From Mobilicoccus sp032056465 (GTDB lineage: Bacteria; Actinomycetota; Actinomycetes; Actinomycetales; Dermatophilaceae): 64,000 bases of DNA. This document shows, piece by piece, positions 36,727 to 44,884 of the stretch. The DNA lies in NCBI RefSeq assembly GCF_032056465.1, contig NZ_DAMBCL010000012.1. One strand, written 5' to 3'. Numbering within the stretch: position 1 is the first letter of the stretch; the number at the start of each line of letters is the position of its first letter. The notes below the pieces were generated by a model. The model was not told the DNA's origin and searched no databases. It was given only the letters and a program-made list of their open reading frames with translations. The translations under genes were made by a program, and so were the position numbers.

Positions 36727-36785
36727 AGAATGGACCGCGGTGGTGCGTCACGCACAGCGCATGCGCGGACCCCGAGGGAGGTGCC

Positions 36786-38456
36786 ATGGTCGTCACGCTC
36801 GCCGGCCTGTGCCAGGCCATCCCGACCCGATTGCAGCCGGTGGCACCGGTGCCCGTGCCGGCCGCGGCGGTCTCGGGAGTCCACGTGAGCGAGCTGCCCG
36901 ACCCGACCGCGTTCCTCGACGGCGGGGAGCTCCTGCTCACCACCGGGCTCACGCTGTTCGACCAGGACCTGCCCCTCCATGCCTATGCGGCCCGCCTCGC
37001 CGCCGGTGGCGTGGTGGGCCTCGGGATCGGGCTCGGGCCGGTGTTCGACCACGTACCCCCGGGGCTGCCGCCGGCCTGTGAGCGGGCGGGCCTCCCCCTT
37101 CTCGTCGTGCCGGAACACACCCCCTTCCAGGCCGTCGTGCGGGAGTTCTGGCGTCAGGTCGGGACGGTGCGCGAGAGCGACCTGCAGGCGGCCGTCGGCT
37201 CGGCCCACGCCCTCGTGCGCGCCGCCCTCACCGACGACGCCGGCGCGGCCGTCGTGCGGGCGATCGCCACGTCGGTCGGCGGGTGGTCGGCGGTCCTCGA
37301 CCCCGAGGCCGCCGTGGCCCACATCCACCCCCGCGCCGCCGCGCCGCGAGCGCGCCAGGCGATCTCCGAGATCACCCGGATGCGGCTGAGCGCCCCCCAC
37401 TCGGCGGCGACCTTCCCCCTCGGTCAGGAGGACGTCCTCGTCCACGGCCTCGGCCGGGAGGGACACCTCGACGGATACCTCCTCGTCGCCCGTCCCCGCC
37501 CCCTCCCCACGCACGCCCGCCACCTGCTCGTCACCGCGAGCGCGCTGCTGCAGCTCCAGGAGCGGTGGGCGAGGCCGTCCGGCGCCCTGCCCTCGGCCCT
37601 GCCCCTCGTCCTCGGCACCCTGGCGCGTCTCGGCCATGTCGGCGCCGCGGGGGACCTCGGCGCGCGTCTGGGGCGACCCACCCCCGACCGGGTGCGGGTC
37701 GCGCTCGTCCGCGACCTCCCCCGCAGCCACCTCGATCGGGTGGCCGCGGAGCACGTCTGTGCCCCAGGGGCCTCGGCGGACGAACCCACACTGCTCGTCC
37801 TCGACGACCGCGGTGCCGCGCGCGCCTGGGACGCGCTGCGTCGCCACGGACGGCACGGACGCGACGGCCGGACGGGCCCCGCGGCGGATCGGACCGGGGC
37901 GGCCGCCGACCCTGAGAGGGCGACAGCCGACACGACCACCGGTGACACGACCACCCGTGACACGACCACCGGTGACACGACCACCGGTGCTGCCGAACCC
38001 CTGGACCGGGGCGAGGGCCCGACCGGGGGCGTGCTCACCGCGACGGGGTCCTGGGCCGACCTCCCTCGCCTGCTCACCCGCGCGGAGGAGGCGCTCGTCC
38101 ACACGCCTCCGGGGACGTGGCGGGACCTCGCCGCACCGGCGCGCCGTGCGGACCGTGCCGGCGGCCTCGAGGGGCTCGCCGGCCTCGTCGACGGTGCGAC
38201 CGGTCTCGTCGGGCTCGTCGACGAGGCCCGCGTCGAGGCGCTCGCGTCCTACCCGCGCGCCGACCTCGTCGCCACGCTCGCCGCCTACCTTCGCCATCGC
38301 GGTCGCATCGACCAGGCCGCCGCGGAACTCGGGCTGCACCGCAACTCGATGCGTCACCGGATGGGGATCGTGCGCGAGATCCTCGACGTCGACCTCGACG
38401 ACCCCGACGTCGCCGCCGCGTGGTGGCTCACCCTGCGCGCACGCGGAGGTGCCTGA
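36786..38456 (+). CDS. PucR family transcriptional regulator
   Basis: 556 residues from ATG 36786 (GAGGGAGG site). N-terminal PucR domain (L-A-G-L-C-Q-A-I-P...V-S-E-L-P-D), middle domain, and C-terminal helix-turn-helix of the CdaR/PucR type (L-A-A-Y-L-R-H-R-G-R then A-A-A-E-L-G-L-H-R-N-S-M-R-H-R). A low-complexity segment around residues 355-410 includes four copies of a 15-bp repeat giving D-T-T-T-G units. It is divergent from the CoA-transferase/GcdH operon, which it probably regulates. Such regulators usually respond to a pathway metabolite; here glutarate or its precursor is a guess. Confidence 0.88.
   Translation: MVVTLAGLCQAIPTRLQPVAPVPVPAAAVSGVHVSELPDPTAFLDGGELLLTTGLTLFDQDLPLHAYAARLAAGGVVGLGIGLGPVFDHVPPGLPPACERAGLPLLVVPEHTPFQAVVREFWRQVGTVRESDLQAAVGSAHALVRAALTDDAGAAVVRAIATSVGGWSAVLDPEAAVAHIHPRAAAPRARQAISEITRMRLSAPHSAATFPLGQEDVLVHGLGREGHLDGYLLVARPRPLPTHARHLLVTASALLQLQERWARPSGALPSALPLVLGTLARLGHVGAAGDLGARLGRPTPDRVRVALVRDLPRSHLDRVAAEHVCAPGASADEPTLLVLDDRGAARAWDALRRHGRHGRDGRTGPAADRTGAAADPERATADTTTGDTTTRDTTTGDTTTGAAEPLDRGEGPTGGVLTATGSWADLPRLLTRAEEALVHTPPGTWRDLAAPARRADRAGGLEGLAGLVDGATGLVGLVDEARVEALASYPRADLVATLAAYLRHRGRIDQAAAELGLHRNSMRHRMGIVREILDVDLDDPDVAAAWWLTLRARGGA
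37929..37988 (+). repeat. Four tandem 15-bp repeats inside the PucR gene
   Basis: Unit GACACGACCACCGGT repeated four times head to tail (37929, 37944, 37959, 37974); the second copy has one change (CCGT). The unit is five codons, so copy-number change keeps the frame. Confidence 0.9.
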
Positions 38457-38542
38457 CTCCGGGGTGGGTCGGCCGAGACCTCGGTCGCCGGGCCGGGACG
38501 ACGCGACGGTGTGTCCGCCGAGGACTCCCCCGGATTAATCCG

Positions 38543-38572
38543 TTGCGCACCCCCCGGGACCGGTTCTACCGT
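38543..38572 (+). promoter_or_regulatory. Candidate promoter of the small transcript
   Basis: TTGCGC (38543-38548), an 18-base spacer and TACCGT (38567-38572) would start RNA near 38579, just ahead of the long Shine-Dalgarno sequence. Confidence 0.5.
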
Positions 38573-38607
38573 CGTGAGTACACAGGAAAGGAGGTGGTCC
38601 GGTAGTG

Positions 38608-38643
38608 ATGATTTCTCGGACTTGTGAGGTGATCGCGCGATAA
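38608..38643 (+). CDS. Putative 11-residue micropeptide
   Basis: ATG 38608 (with an adjacent GTG at 38605) to TAA 38641-38643 encodes M-I-S-R-T-C-E-V-I-A-R. The GGAGG core is at 38590-38594, 10 bases from the GTG and 13 from the ATG. I have a vague impression that similar short ORFs behind the same long ribosome site occur in other actinobacteria, but cannot confirm that here. Confidence 0.35.
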   Translation: MISRTCEVIAR

Positions 38644-38769
38644 GCGCGTCCACGTTCAGCACGGACGTGTGATCTCGAATCCACCGCGATCACCGCGTTC
38701 GACGGGCATGGAGCGGACTCGTCCACCGCCCCGGCCGCACGGCCACCCGTCGCACGTCCGGAACGAGGA

Positions 38770-38804
38770 ACCGGCGCCCACCGCAAGAAGCGGAGGGCGC
38801 CGGT
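38770..38804. terminator. Strong bidirectional terminator hairpin
   Basis: ACCGGCGCCC (38770-38779) pairs with 38795-38804; an inner CCGC/GCGG stem with an AAGAA loop extends it. TTCGTC follows on the plus strand. It ends the small transcript and also lies downstream of the 4-TM gene on the other strand. Confidence 0.8.
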
Positions 38805-38894
38805 TTCGTCGTGTCGGCCCGAGTGGTCGAAGGGCCAGGGGATCAAGGGAACACGGCCATCACGGGAGGGCCGTCGTCGCCGGAGCGAGTGTCG

Positions 38895-39242
38895 TCAGAG
38901 GGCGAAGATCGCGTACAGGGCGTTGACGGCGGTGAGGCCGGCGGCGACGTGCATGAGGACGGGCAGGTTGCGGCCCTTGCGCGCGCGGGCCGCCGAGATC
39001 TCGCACAAGGCGACGATCGCGAGCGCGACGACGAGCTTGATCCCCACCCACATGTGATCGAGACCGCCACCGTTCATCTCCATGACGGCGACGATCGCGA
39101 GGCCGAGGAGGAGCTGGAGGCGCGCACCCCACACCATCACGGGGTGGATCACCCCCTGGGCGAGGCTCATGATGTACCCGATGACGATCAGCGCGAGCCC
39201 ACCCCAGTGGGCCCAGCCGAGAATTTGGATCGCGGTGGCCAT
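38895..39242 (-). CDS. Small four-helix integral membrane protein, unknown
   Basis: 115 residues with four hydrophobic segments (about 7-26, 40-54, 66-82 and 95-113). Conserved-looking features are an early W-A-H-W-G-G, an H-P-V-M-V-W and N-G-G-G-L-D-H-M-W between helices 2 and 3. I do not recognise the family; histidines inside helices would allow a heme- or metal-related role, but nothing proves it. Alone between the small transcript and the LuxR-type regulator. Confidence 0.75.
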   Translation of the reverse strand: MATAIQILGWAHWGGLALIVIGYIMSLAQGVIHPVMVWGARLQLLLGLAIVAVMEMNGGGLDHMWVGIKLVVALAIVALCEISAARARKGRNLPVLMHVAAGLTAVNALYAIFAL

Positions 39243-39357
39243 GTCGCCATCCTAGGGGGCCCGGGCGCGATGTCCCTGTCACCGCGACGAGTCCGGATCG
39301 CCGACGGTGACCTGGCGCGGACCCGGCGCCCCAGGGCGTGATCGCTCGGCCGGTCGG

Positions 39358-40068
39358 TCAAAGCAGGTGCCGGTGCATCGCCCACGCCGTGAGTTCGTGG
39401 CGGTTGGAGAGCTGGAGCTTGCGCAGCACGCTGCTCACGTGGGTCTCGACGGTCTTCACCGAGATGAACAGCTCCTTCGCCACCTCCTTGTAGGCGTACC
39501 CGCGGGCGATGAGCCGCATGACCTCCCGCTCCCGCGCGCTGAGGCGGTCGAGCTCCTCGTCGACCTCGGCCACCTCACCGGCCGCGGCACCGAAGGCATC
39601 GAGGACGAACCCGGCGAGGCGCGGGGAGAACACGGCATCGCCGTCGGCGACGCGGCGGATCGCGGCGAGCAGGTCGCGGGGGGAGATCGTCTTGGTCACG
39701 TACCCCCGGGCACCGGCCCGGATGACCGAGATGACGTCGTCCGCGGCGTCCGAGACCGACAGGGCGAGAAACCGCACCGGGGGGCCGGGCTCGGTCGTCA
39801 GCCCGGCGCAGTCGAGCAGGACGTCGGTGCCGCCGCGGCCCCGACCACCGGGCAGATGGACGTCGAGCAGGACGACGTCGGGCCGGGTGTCGCGCACGAC
39901 CGCGACGGCCTCCTCGACGCTCGCCGCCTCACCGACGACGTCGATCGCGACGCCGCCGGCAGCCGTGAGTTCGGCGAGTTCGCTGCGCACCCCCGTGCGG
40001 AACATGCGGTGGTCGTCGACGAGCACCACCCGGATCGGGCCGGTCCTCGTCTGCATGGCGTCGGTCAT
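39358..40068 (-). CDS. LuxR-type (NarL family) response regulator
   Basis: 236 residues. Receiver domain with acidic pair Asp18-Asp19, phospho-acceptor Asp69 (V-V-L-L-D-V) and the conserved Lys in V-T-K-T. The LuxR helix-turn-helix is at about 172-232 (L-S-A-R-E-R-E-V-M-R-L-I-A-R-G and V-K-T-V-E-T-H-V). Its start overlaps the kinase stop by 4 bases (ATGA), so the pair is co-translated. It probably controls the divergent PspC/LiaF genes. Confidence 0.94.
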   Translation of the reverse strand: MTDAMQTRTGPIRVVLVDDHRMFRTGVRSELAELTAAGGVAIDVVGEAASVEEAVAVVRDTRPDVVLLDVHLPGGRGRGGTDVLLDCAGLTTEPGPPVRFLALSVSDAADDVISVIRAGARGYVTKTISPRDLLAAIRRVADGDAVFSPRLAGFVLDAFGAAAGEVAEVDEELDRLSAREREVMRLIARGYAYKEVAKELFISVKTVETHVSSVLRKLQLSNRHELTAWAMHRHLL

Positions 40069-41633
40069 CGCTGCTCCTTCGTCGTCGCGCCATCGCGCGA
40101 CGGGGTCGTCGTCGGCCCGCCCTGCGCCGAGGTCGACGTCACCCCGCCTGCGGAGGCACCCGCGTCGGTCGGGGTGGCCGCGTCGGGCCGGGCATGCGTC
40201 TCGGGGGTCTCGGGGTCGTCGGGGACCTCGCGGGTGTCGAGGCTCCCGCGGGTGCCTCGGGGGTCGCAGGTGTCGGGCGCTGCGGGCGTCGGCGGCGGTG
40301 CGGCCTCCGGCGCCCCCGTGGGCAGGGTGAGCGTCACCTCGGTGCCCTCGTCGAGTCGCCGGATGCGGGCCGTGCCGCCGTGCCGCTCCATGCGTCCGAA
40401 CAGGGACTCGCGCACCCCCAGGCGATCGCGCGGGACGGCGTCGAGATCGAAACCCCGGCCGTGATCCCGGACGAACACCTCGACGCCGGCGCGGCCGATC
40501 TCGGCGAACACCGAGACCGGAGGCGCGCCGTGGCGCACCGCGTTGGCGAGCGCCTCACGCGTGGCGGCGACGAGTGCGGTGCCGTCGTCGTCGAGGGGAC
40601 GAGTCCCCGTGACGACGAGGTCGACCGGGACGCCGTGGAGGTCCTCGATCTCGTGGACCGTCTCGCTCAGTGCCGCACCCAGGGTGGCCTCCGCGGCCGG
40701 CGCCGCACCGTAGAGCCACTCCCGCAGCTCACGCTCCTGGGCACGGGCCAGCGCGACGACACGGGTCGGGTCCTCGGTGCGTTGGATGAGGGCGAGGGTC
40801 TGCAGGACGGAGTCGTGCAGGTGGGCCGCGAGGTCGGCGCGTTCGGTCTCCCGGATGCGGGTGCGCTGCTCGTCCTGGAACCGCTGCCAGAACCGCATGA
40901 CGATGGGTCCGAGCACGAGCGCGAGCCCGGCGAGCACCGCGAGGGTCGCGAACGCGACATCGGTGAGGACGCGGCCGCCCTGCTCGCGGGCGACGATCAC
41001 CGCGACGCCGGTGACCGCCAGCACCGCGCCGAGCAGGACCCGGATCGCCCCCTGACGTCGGCCGTTGCGTTCGTCGAGCTGGGACCAGGCGATGACCGCC
41101 CCACCGCCGACCGCGAGGAGCGGGAGCAGGTTCCCCACCGAGAGGAGACCGTCCATCCCGGCCGGCACGCCCCGGACCGGCGCACCGGCGGCGCCGGCGA
41201 GGAGACCTGCCGCGAGGAGCGCCCCGACGGCCAGGAGCACCGACCCCACGACGAGCAGCGCCACCGCCGGTGAGAGGCGGTGACGGCGGGCGGCCGTGTT
41301 CCGACCGCCGCGCGGCGTCATGAGCCAGAGGAGGACGTAGACGACGACGCCGAGACCGCCGAAGAGGGAGGCACCGGCGAAGACCCACCGCACGGTGCTC
41401 ACCGGCAGGTCGAGGTGGTCCGCGACTCCGTCGGCGACCCCTGCCAGGACTCCCCGACCCCGCACGAGGCGGGGCGGCGGCGCCTCGTGGCCCCTCGGCG
41501 CCTCGAGGTCGGAGGATCCTGCCGGGGGGGTGGGCCCCGGCGGTCGGGAGGACGCCACGGGCGGTCGCGACCCCGAGGGCGCACCGGGCCCAGGGGGCAC
41601 GTGCGGCCCGGTGGGGGCGGTGGGCGTCGTCAT
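40065..41633 (-). CDS. PspC-domain sensor histidine kinase
   Basis: About 522 residues from ATG 41633 (GGAGGA site). A Pro-rich N-terminus, then a PspC domain (about 55-110), several membrane helices to about residue 245, a HisKA_3 domain with phospho-acceptor His273 (H-L-H-D-S), and a HATPase domain (N-A-V-R-H-G, D-H-G-R-G-F) at about 375-470. The C-terminal 60 residues are low complexity. This is the LiaS-like kinase of an actinobacterial envelope-stress system, paired with the overlapping response regulator gene. Confidence 0.92.
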   Translation of the reverse strand: MTTPTAPTGPHVPPGPGAPSGSRPPVASSRPPGPTPPAGSSDLEAPRGHEAPPPRLVRGRGVLAGVADGVADHLDLPVSTVRWVFAGASLFGGLGVVVYVLLWLMTPRGGRNTAARRHRLSPAVALLVVGSVLLAVGALLAAGLLAGAAGAPVRGVPAGMDGLLSVGNLLPLLAVGGGAVIAWSQLDERNGRRQGAIRVLLGAVLAVTGVAVIVAREQGGRVLTDVAFATLAVLAGLALVLGPIVMRFWQRFQDEQRTRIRETERADLAAHLHDSVLQTLALIQRTEDPTRVVALARAQERELREWLYGAAPAAEATLGAALSETVHEIEDLHGVPVDLVVTGTRPLDDDGTALVAATREALANAVRHGAPPVSVFAEIGRAGVEVFVRDHGRGFDLDAVPRDRLGVRESLFGRMERHGGTARIRRLDEGTEVTLTLPTGAPEAAPPPTPAAPDTCDPRGTRGSLDTREVPDDPETPETHARPDAATPTDAGASAGGVTSTSAQGGPTTTPSRDGATTKEQR

Positions 41634-41935
41634 GTCCTCCATCCTCACCCACCCCGAGCTGCACCGTCACGGCTCGTCGCCGAAATCCGGGAGGAACCCG
41701 AGCCTTCCAGGGGCGACTCAGGGGCGATCCCCATACCGCGCCCGACCCGACGAGCCGAGGATGGGAGCACGGCCCCACGACGGTGCCGGGACGACGGACG
41801 TGGTCATGGTCCGGGTCTCGGCCGTGGCCGGGCGGCCGACCCAGACGACCCGATCAGCGACACCGCGGAGGCCGGACCGGCCCACCGGTGGAGGACGACG
41901 CGGCGAGTCGATACACACGAGACGGGAGTACGACG

Positions 41936-43453
41936 ATGGGGTACGACACGACGGAGCCTCCCCGACCGCCCGGTGAGTCGGGCCGCAGGGACCGGGACCC
42001 GGAGCCCGCGGGCTCGCAGGCCTCCGCGCACGGCGGAGCGCCGCGATCCGACGCCGGCACTGCGCTGGACCGCCTGATCGCCCGCTGCCGGGAGACGGGT
42101 GTGCGGCGGCGGCGGGAACGCCGGTGGGTCGCCGGCGTGAGCGTCGGCCTCGCCGACCGGTGGAACATCGACCCGGTACTCGTGCGGGCCGGGTTCATCG
42201 TGCTCACGGTGTTCGGCGGGGTGGGGATCGCGCTCTACCTGTGGTGCTGGCTCCTCCTCCCCGCCGAGGACGGCTCGGTGGCCCTCGACCGGGCGCTCCG
42301 CGGCGGGGACGGCGCGGCGATCACCCTGCTGGTCTTCACCGGTCTCATCACGATCGGCTCACTCTCGCCCTACGGCGACGGTGGTGTCCCCCCCGTCGTG
42401 TATGCGCTCGCACTCGGCGGCTTCGTCTGGTGGCTCGTCCGCCGCGGCACCCTCCCCCTCCGGCCCGACGCCCAGGGCTCCGGCGGGCCCTCAGGCTCCG
42501 GCCCCACGGCCCGGCCCGGCGAGAACCGATCCGGGGACGGAACCGCACCCGTGACCGGCGCCCCGATGTTCCCCTCCGCCCCCGAGACGGCCCCGCCCGC
42601 GGGTCAGGGCCTTCGCCCGATCCCGATCCAGGACGTCGTCCCGGATCGGTCGGGGGTCGCGCAGTCCTCGACGTGGACACACCCCGCGACGACGCGGACC
42701 CCGCAGGCGGACCCGCGTGGGAGCGTCTCGAGCAGCGTGATGACGCCACCGGGACGCACGTCGACCACCCTCGACCAGCGACGCGACCGACGGACGAATC
42801 TCCTGCTCGGACTCCTCGTCGCGGGGCTGTCCCTGCTCGCCTACCTCGCCGCCGGCTCCCTCGCCGTCACCGGCGCCATCGAGCGGCCCTGGGTCATCGC
42901 GCTCGCCGCTCCGCTCGCCGTCATGGGGCTCACCCTCATCGCCACGGCCTTCACGCGGTACCGCCCGACGTTGCTCGTCGTCGCGACCCTCGTCATGGCC
43001 GTCAGCCTCCTGTCCTCCGTCGCCGCCTCGACAGCCCCGCGGGAGGGGACCGGTGACGTGCGGTGGGCGCCGACCTCGGCGAGCGAGATCCCTGACGAGT
43101 ACCGGCATGGCATCGGTGACGCCGAGCTCGACCTCAGCGCGGTGCCCGTCGACGGCGTGCGCCACGTGCGGGTCTCGCAGAGCATCGGTGATCTCACGGT
43201 CGTCCTGCCTGCGCAGGCGAGCGCCCGCGTGACGGTCGGTGGAGGCCTGGGCGACGTCGTCGTCGAGGGTGACACGCGGCGTGACGCGGACGACTCGCGC
43301 AACCGGGAGACGACCTTCACCGTCGGCAGCGGACCGCAGGCCTACGACCTCGACCTGCGCGGCGGCCTCGGGGACGTCGTCATCGAGGTCGCCGACACCC
43401 CTGCCCCCACCGCGGCCGGTGTTCCGGCCACCGACGTGACGGGAGTCCTGTGA
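41936..43453 (+). CDS. PspC domain protein with C-terminal LiaF-like domain
   Basis: 505 residues from ATG 41936 (GGGAG site). PspC domain at about 58-110, further helices to about residue 175, a Pro/Thr-rich linker, a second group of about four helices near 285-365, then a soluble C-terminal domain with repeating G-D-L/V-x-V motifs typical of LiaF/DUF2154 beta-helices. LiaF-type proteins restrain the kinase in resting cells. It is divergent from the kinase/regulator pair and probably part of its regulon. The stop overlaps the next start. Confidence 0.88.
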   Translation: MGYDTTEPPRPPGESGRRDRDPEPAGSQASAHGGAPRSDAGTALDRLIARCRETGVRRRRERRWVAGVSVGLADRWNIDPVLVRAGFIVLTVFGGVGIALYLWCWLLLPAEDGSVALDRALRGGDGAAITLLVFTGLITIGSLSPYGDGGVPPVVYALALGGFVWWLVRRGTLPLRPDAQGSGGPSGSGPTARPGENRSGDGTAPVTGAPMFPSAPETAPPAGQGLRPIPIQDVVPDRSGVAQSSTWTHPATTRTPQADPRGSVSSSVMTPPGRTSTTLDQRRDRRTNLLLGLLVAGLSLLAYLAAGSLAVTGAIERPWVIALAAPLAVMGLTLIATAFTRYRPTLLVVATLVMAVSLLSSVAASTAPREGTGDVRWAPTSASEIPDEYRHGIGDAELDLSAVPVDGVRHVRVSQSIGDLTVVLPAQASARVTVGGGLGDVVVEGDTRRDADDSRNRETTFTVGSGPQAYDLDLRGGLGDVVIEVADTPAPTAAGVPATDVTGVL

Positions 43454-43932
43454 TGAGCTCGCCGTTCCCGCCCCCGTCCGACCCCCGGCGCGAGCCCTCC
43501 TGGGACGACGTGACGTGGTCCCCCCCGACCGGGCCGGCCGTGGGAGCCGACTCTCCCACCGGCGACCCGGGACGTCCGGGACCGACGCCGCCCGGCTCGG
43601 CCTCCCCCGCGTCGCCCTCCCCCGTGCCGCCTCGGCCACCTCATGTCCCGACGACCCCGGAGGTGTCGCGCGGCTCGACGACCGCACCGGGCCCCGCCCC
43701 CCGGGACGAGGGGCGCGGAGTCCGCCAGGTGCAGACAGGCCGTCTGCTGCTCGGGGTCCTCGCGCTCCTGGTCGCGATCTTCACCGCCGGGCCGGCGGTC
43801 ACGGGCACCCCGTGGCTTCCCCATCTCGGCTGGAGCACGTGGTTGCTCGTCATCGGGGCCGCCTGCGTCCTGCTCGGGCTCGTGGGACTCCTCGCCGGCC
43901 CCCTCTCCCGCCGGCACCGCGACCGCGCCTGA
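43453..43932 (+). CDS. Small membrane protein of the PspC/LiaF operon
   Basis: 159 residues from ATG 43453, which shares a base with the preceding stop (TGATG); GTG 43450 is an alternative. The first 95 residues are Pro/Ser-rich and disordered, and two helices follow (about 98-115 and 127-150) with a short basic tail. Translational coupling ties it to the envelope-stress module. No family recognised. Confidence 0.75.
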   Translation: MSSPFPPPSDPRREPSWDDVTWSPPTGPAVGADSPTGDPGRPGPTPPGSASPASPSPVPPRPPHVPTTPEVSRGSTTAPGPAPRDEGRGVRQVQTGRLLLGVLALLVAIFTAGPAVTGTPWLPHLGWSTWLLVIGAACVLLGLVGLLAGPLSRRHRDRA

Positions 43933-43994
43933 CGCCCACCGCTCCCCGAGGCCGCTCGGGTCCCGCACTCGCGTCGACCGCCCGCCCCGGCGAC

Positions 43995-44025
43995 CGCCCA
44001 CCCCGGCGACCGGGGTGGGCGGTGG
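43995..44025 (-). terminator. Terminator-like hairpin after gatD
   Basis: A perfect 14-bp stem (43995-44008 with 44012-44025) with a 3-base CGA loop, 5 bases beyond the gatD stop; also 62 bases after the convergent operon. Confidence 0.8.
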
Positions 44026-44029
44026 CGGT

Positions 44030-44884
44030 TCAGACCTCCCGGCCCTCCGCCGCCGCGGTGCGGAGGCGCTCGACCTGGCGCAGTCGGGCCTGGTCGGCGA
44101 GGGTGTCGTCGATGACCGCGGGTTCGAAGTCCGCTCCCGTGCGCCCGAACGACTGCCGCAGCAGCCGGTCGATGAACGCCGGGTTGGCGGGGAGCACCGG
44201 TCCGTGGAGGTAGGTGCCGTAGACGTGGTCGCGCACGGCACCCTCGGTGCCGTCGCGCCCGTTGTTGCCCCGGCCGTAGCCGAGGGTGCCGAGGGGCTCC
44301 TGCCCCTCGCCGCGTTCGGTGGAGCCCGAGTGGTTCTCGTACCCGACGACGTCGCCGAACTCCGTCCGGAGCAGGACCGGCCCGATCATGCGGACGTCGT
44401 TGCCGCGCGTCGTGACGTCGAGGATCGACAGGCCCGGGATGACCCGCCCCGTGTGCGTGCGGAAGTCGTGGCCGAAGAGCTGGTACATCCCGCAGATCAT
44501 CAGCATCGGCACCCCGTCGCGAGCGAGCGCGGCGAGGGTGGGGCCGATGGCGGCGAGGTCCTCACGCACCCGGTCCTGCCCGGAGTCCTGCCCGCCGCCG
44601 CCGAGGACGACGTCGACGTCCGACGGCAGCGTGCTGCCCGGATGATGCTCGACGACGACCGCGTCGTACCCGTGACGACGGGCCCGCATCGCGAGCGCGC
44701 GGGTGTTGCCGCGGTCGCCGTAGATGCTCATCTCCCGCGGATACAGGTGGACGATCGTCACCGTGCCCTTGCGCGCGCCGACCGCAGGGCCGGCGCCGGT
44801 CGGGTCGTCGATCGGCACGTCGACGAGGTCGCGGGAACCGGGTCCGTCGGCTCCCGGGGTGGGGTGCGGGGCGTGCGTGCTCAC
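44030..44884 (-). CDS. gatD: Lipid II isoglutaminyl synthase, glutaminase subunit
   Basis: 284 residues from GTG 44884, overlapping the murT stop (GTGA). A class I glutamine amidotransferase of the CobB/CobQ type: nucleophile Cys131 in M-I-C-G-M-Y-Q and the catalytic His in T-Y-L-H-G-P. The N-terminal ~40 residues are an extra Pro/Gly-rich extension. It provides ammonia to MurT, which amidates the D-Glu of lipid II to D-isoglutamine. Confidence 0.93.
   Translation of the reverse strand: MSTHAPHPTPGADGPGSRDLVDVPIDDPTGAGPAVGARKGTVTIVHLYPREMSIYGDRGNTRALAMRARRHGYDAVVVEHHPGSTLPSDVDVVLGGGGQDSGQDRVREDLAAIGPTLAALARDGVPMLMICGMYQLFGHDFRTHTGRVIPGLSILDVTTRGNDVRMIGPVLLRTEFGDVVGYENHSGSTERGEGQEPLGTLGYGRGNNGRDGTEGAVRDHVYGTYLHGPVLPANPAFIDRLLRQSFGRTGADFEPAVIDDTLADQARLRQVERLRTAAAEGREV

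Larger units (their letters stand above)
38579..38804 (+). ncRNA. Small transcript with extended Shine-Dalgarno and tiny ORF
   Basis: About 225 bases bounded by a good promoter and a strong hairpin. It contains AGGAAAGGAGGTGGTCC (38584-38600), which can pair with almost the whole 3' end of 16S rRNA (one G-U pair and one mismatch over 16 bases). The only frame with this site is an 11-codon ORF at 38608-38643; the rest has no convincing coding frame. It could be a regulatory leader whose gene is lost, an sRNA, or a micropeptide mRNA. Confidence 0.5.
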
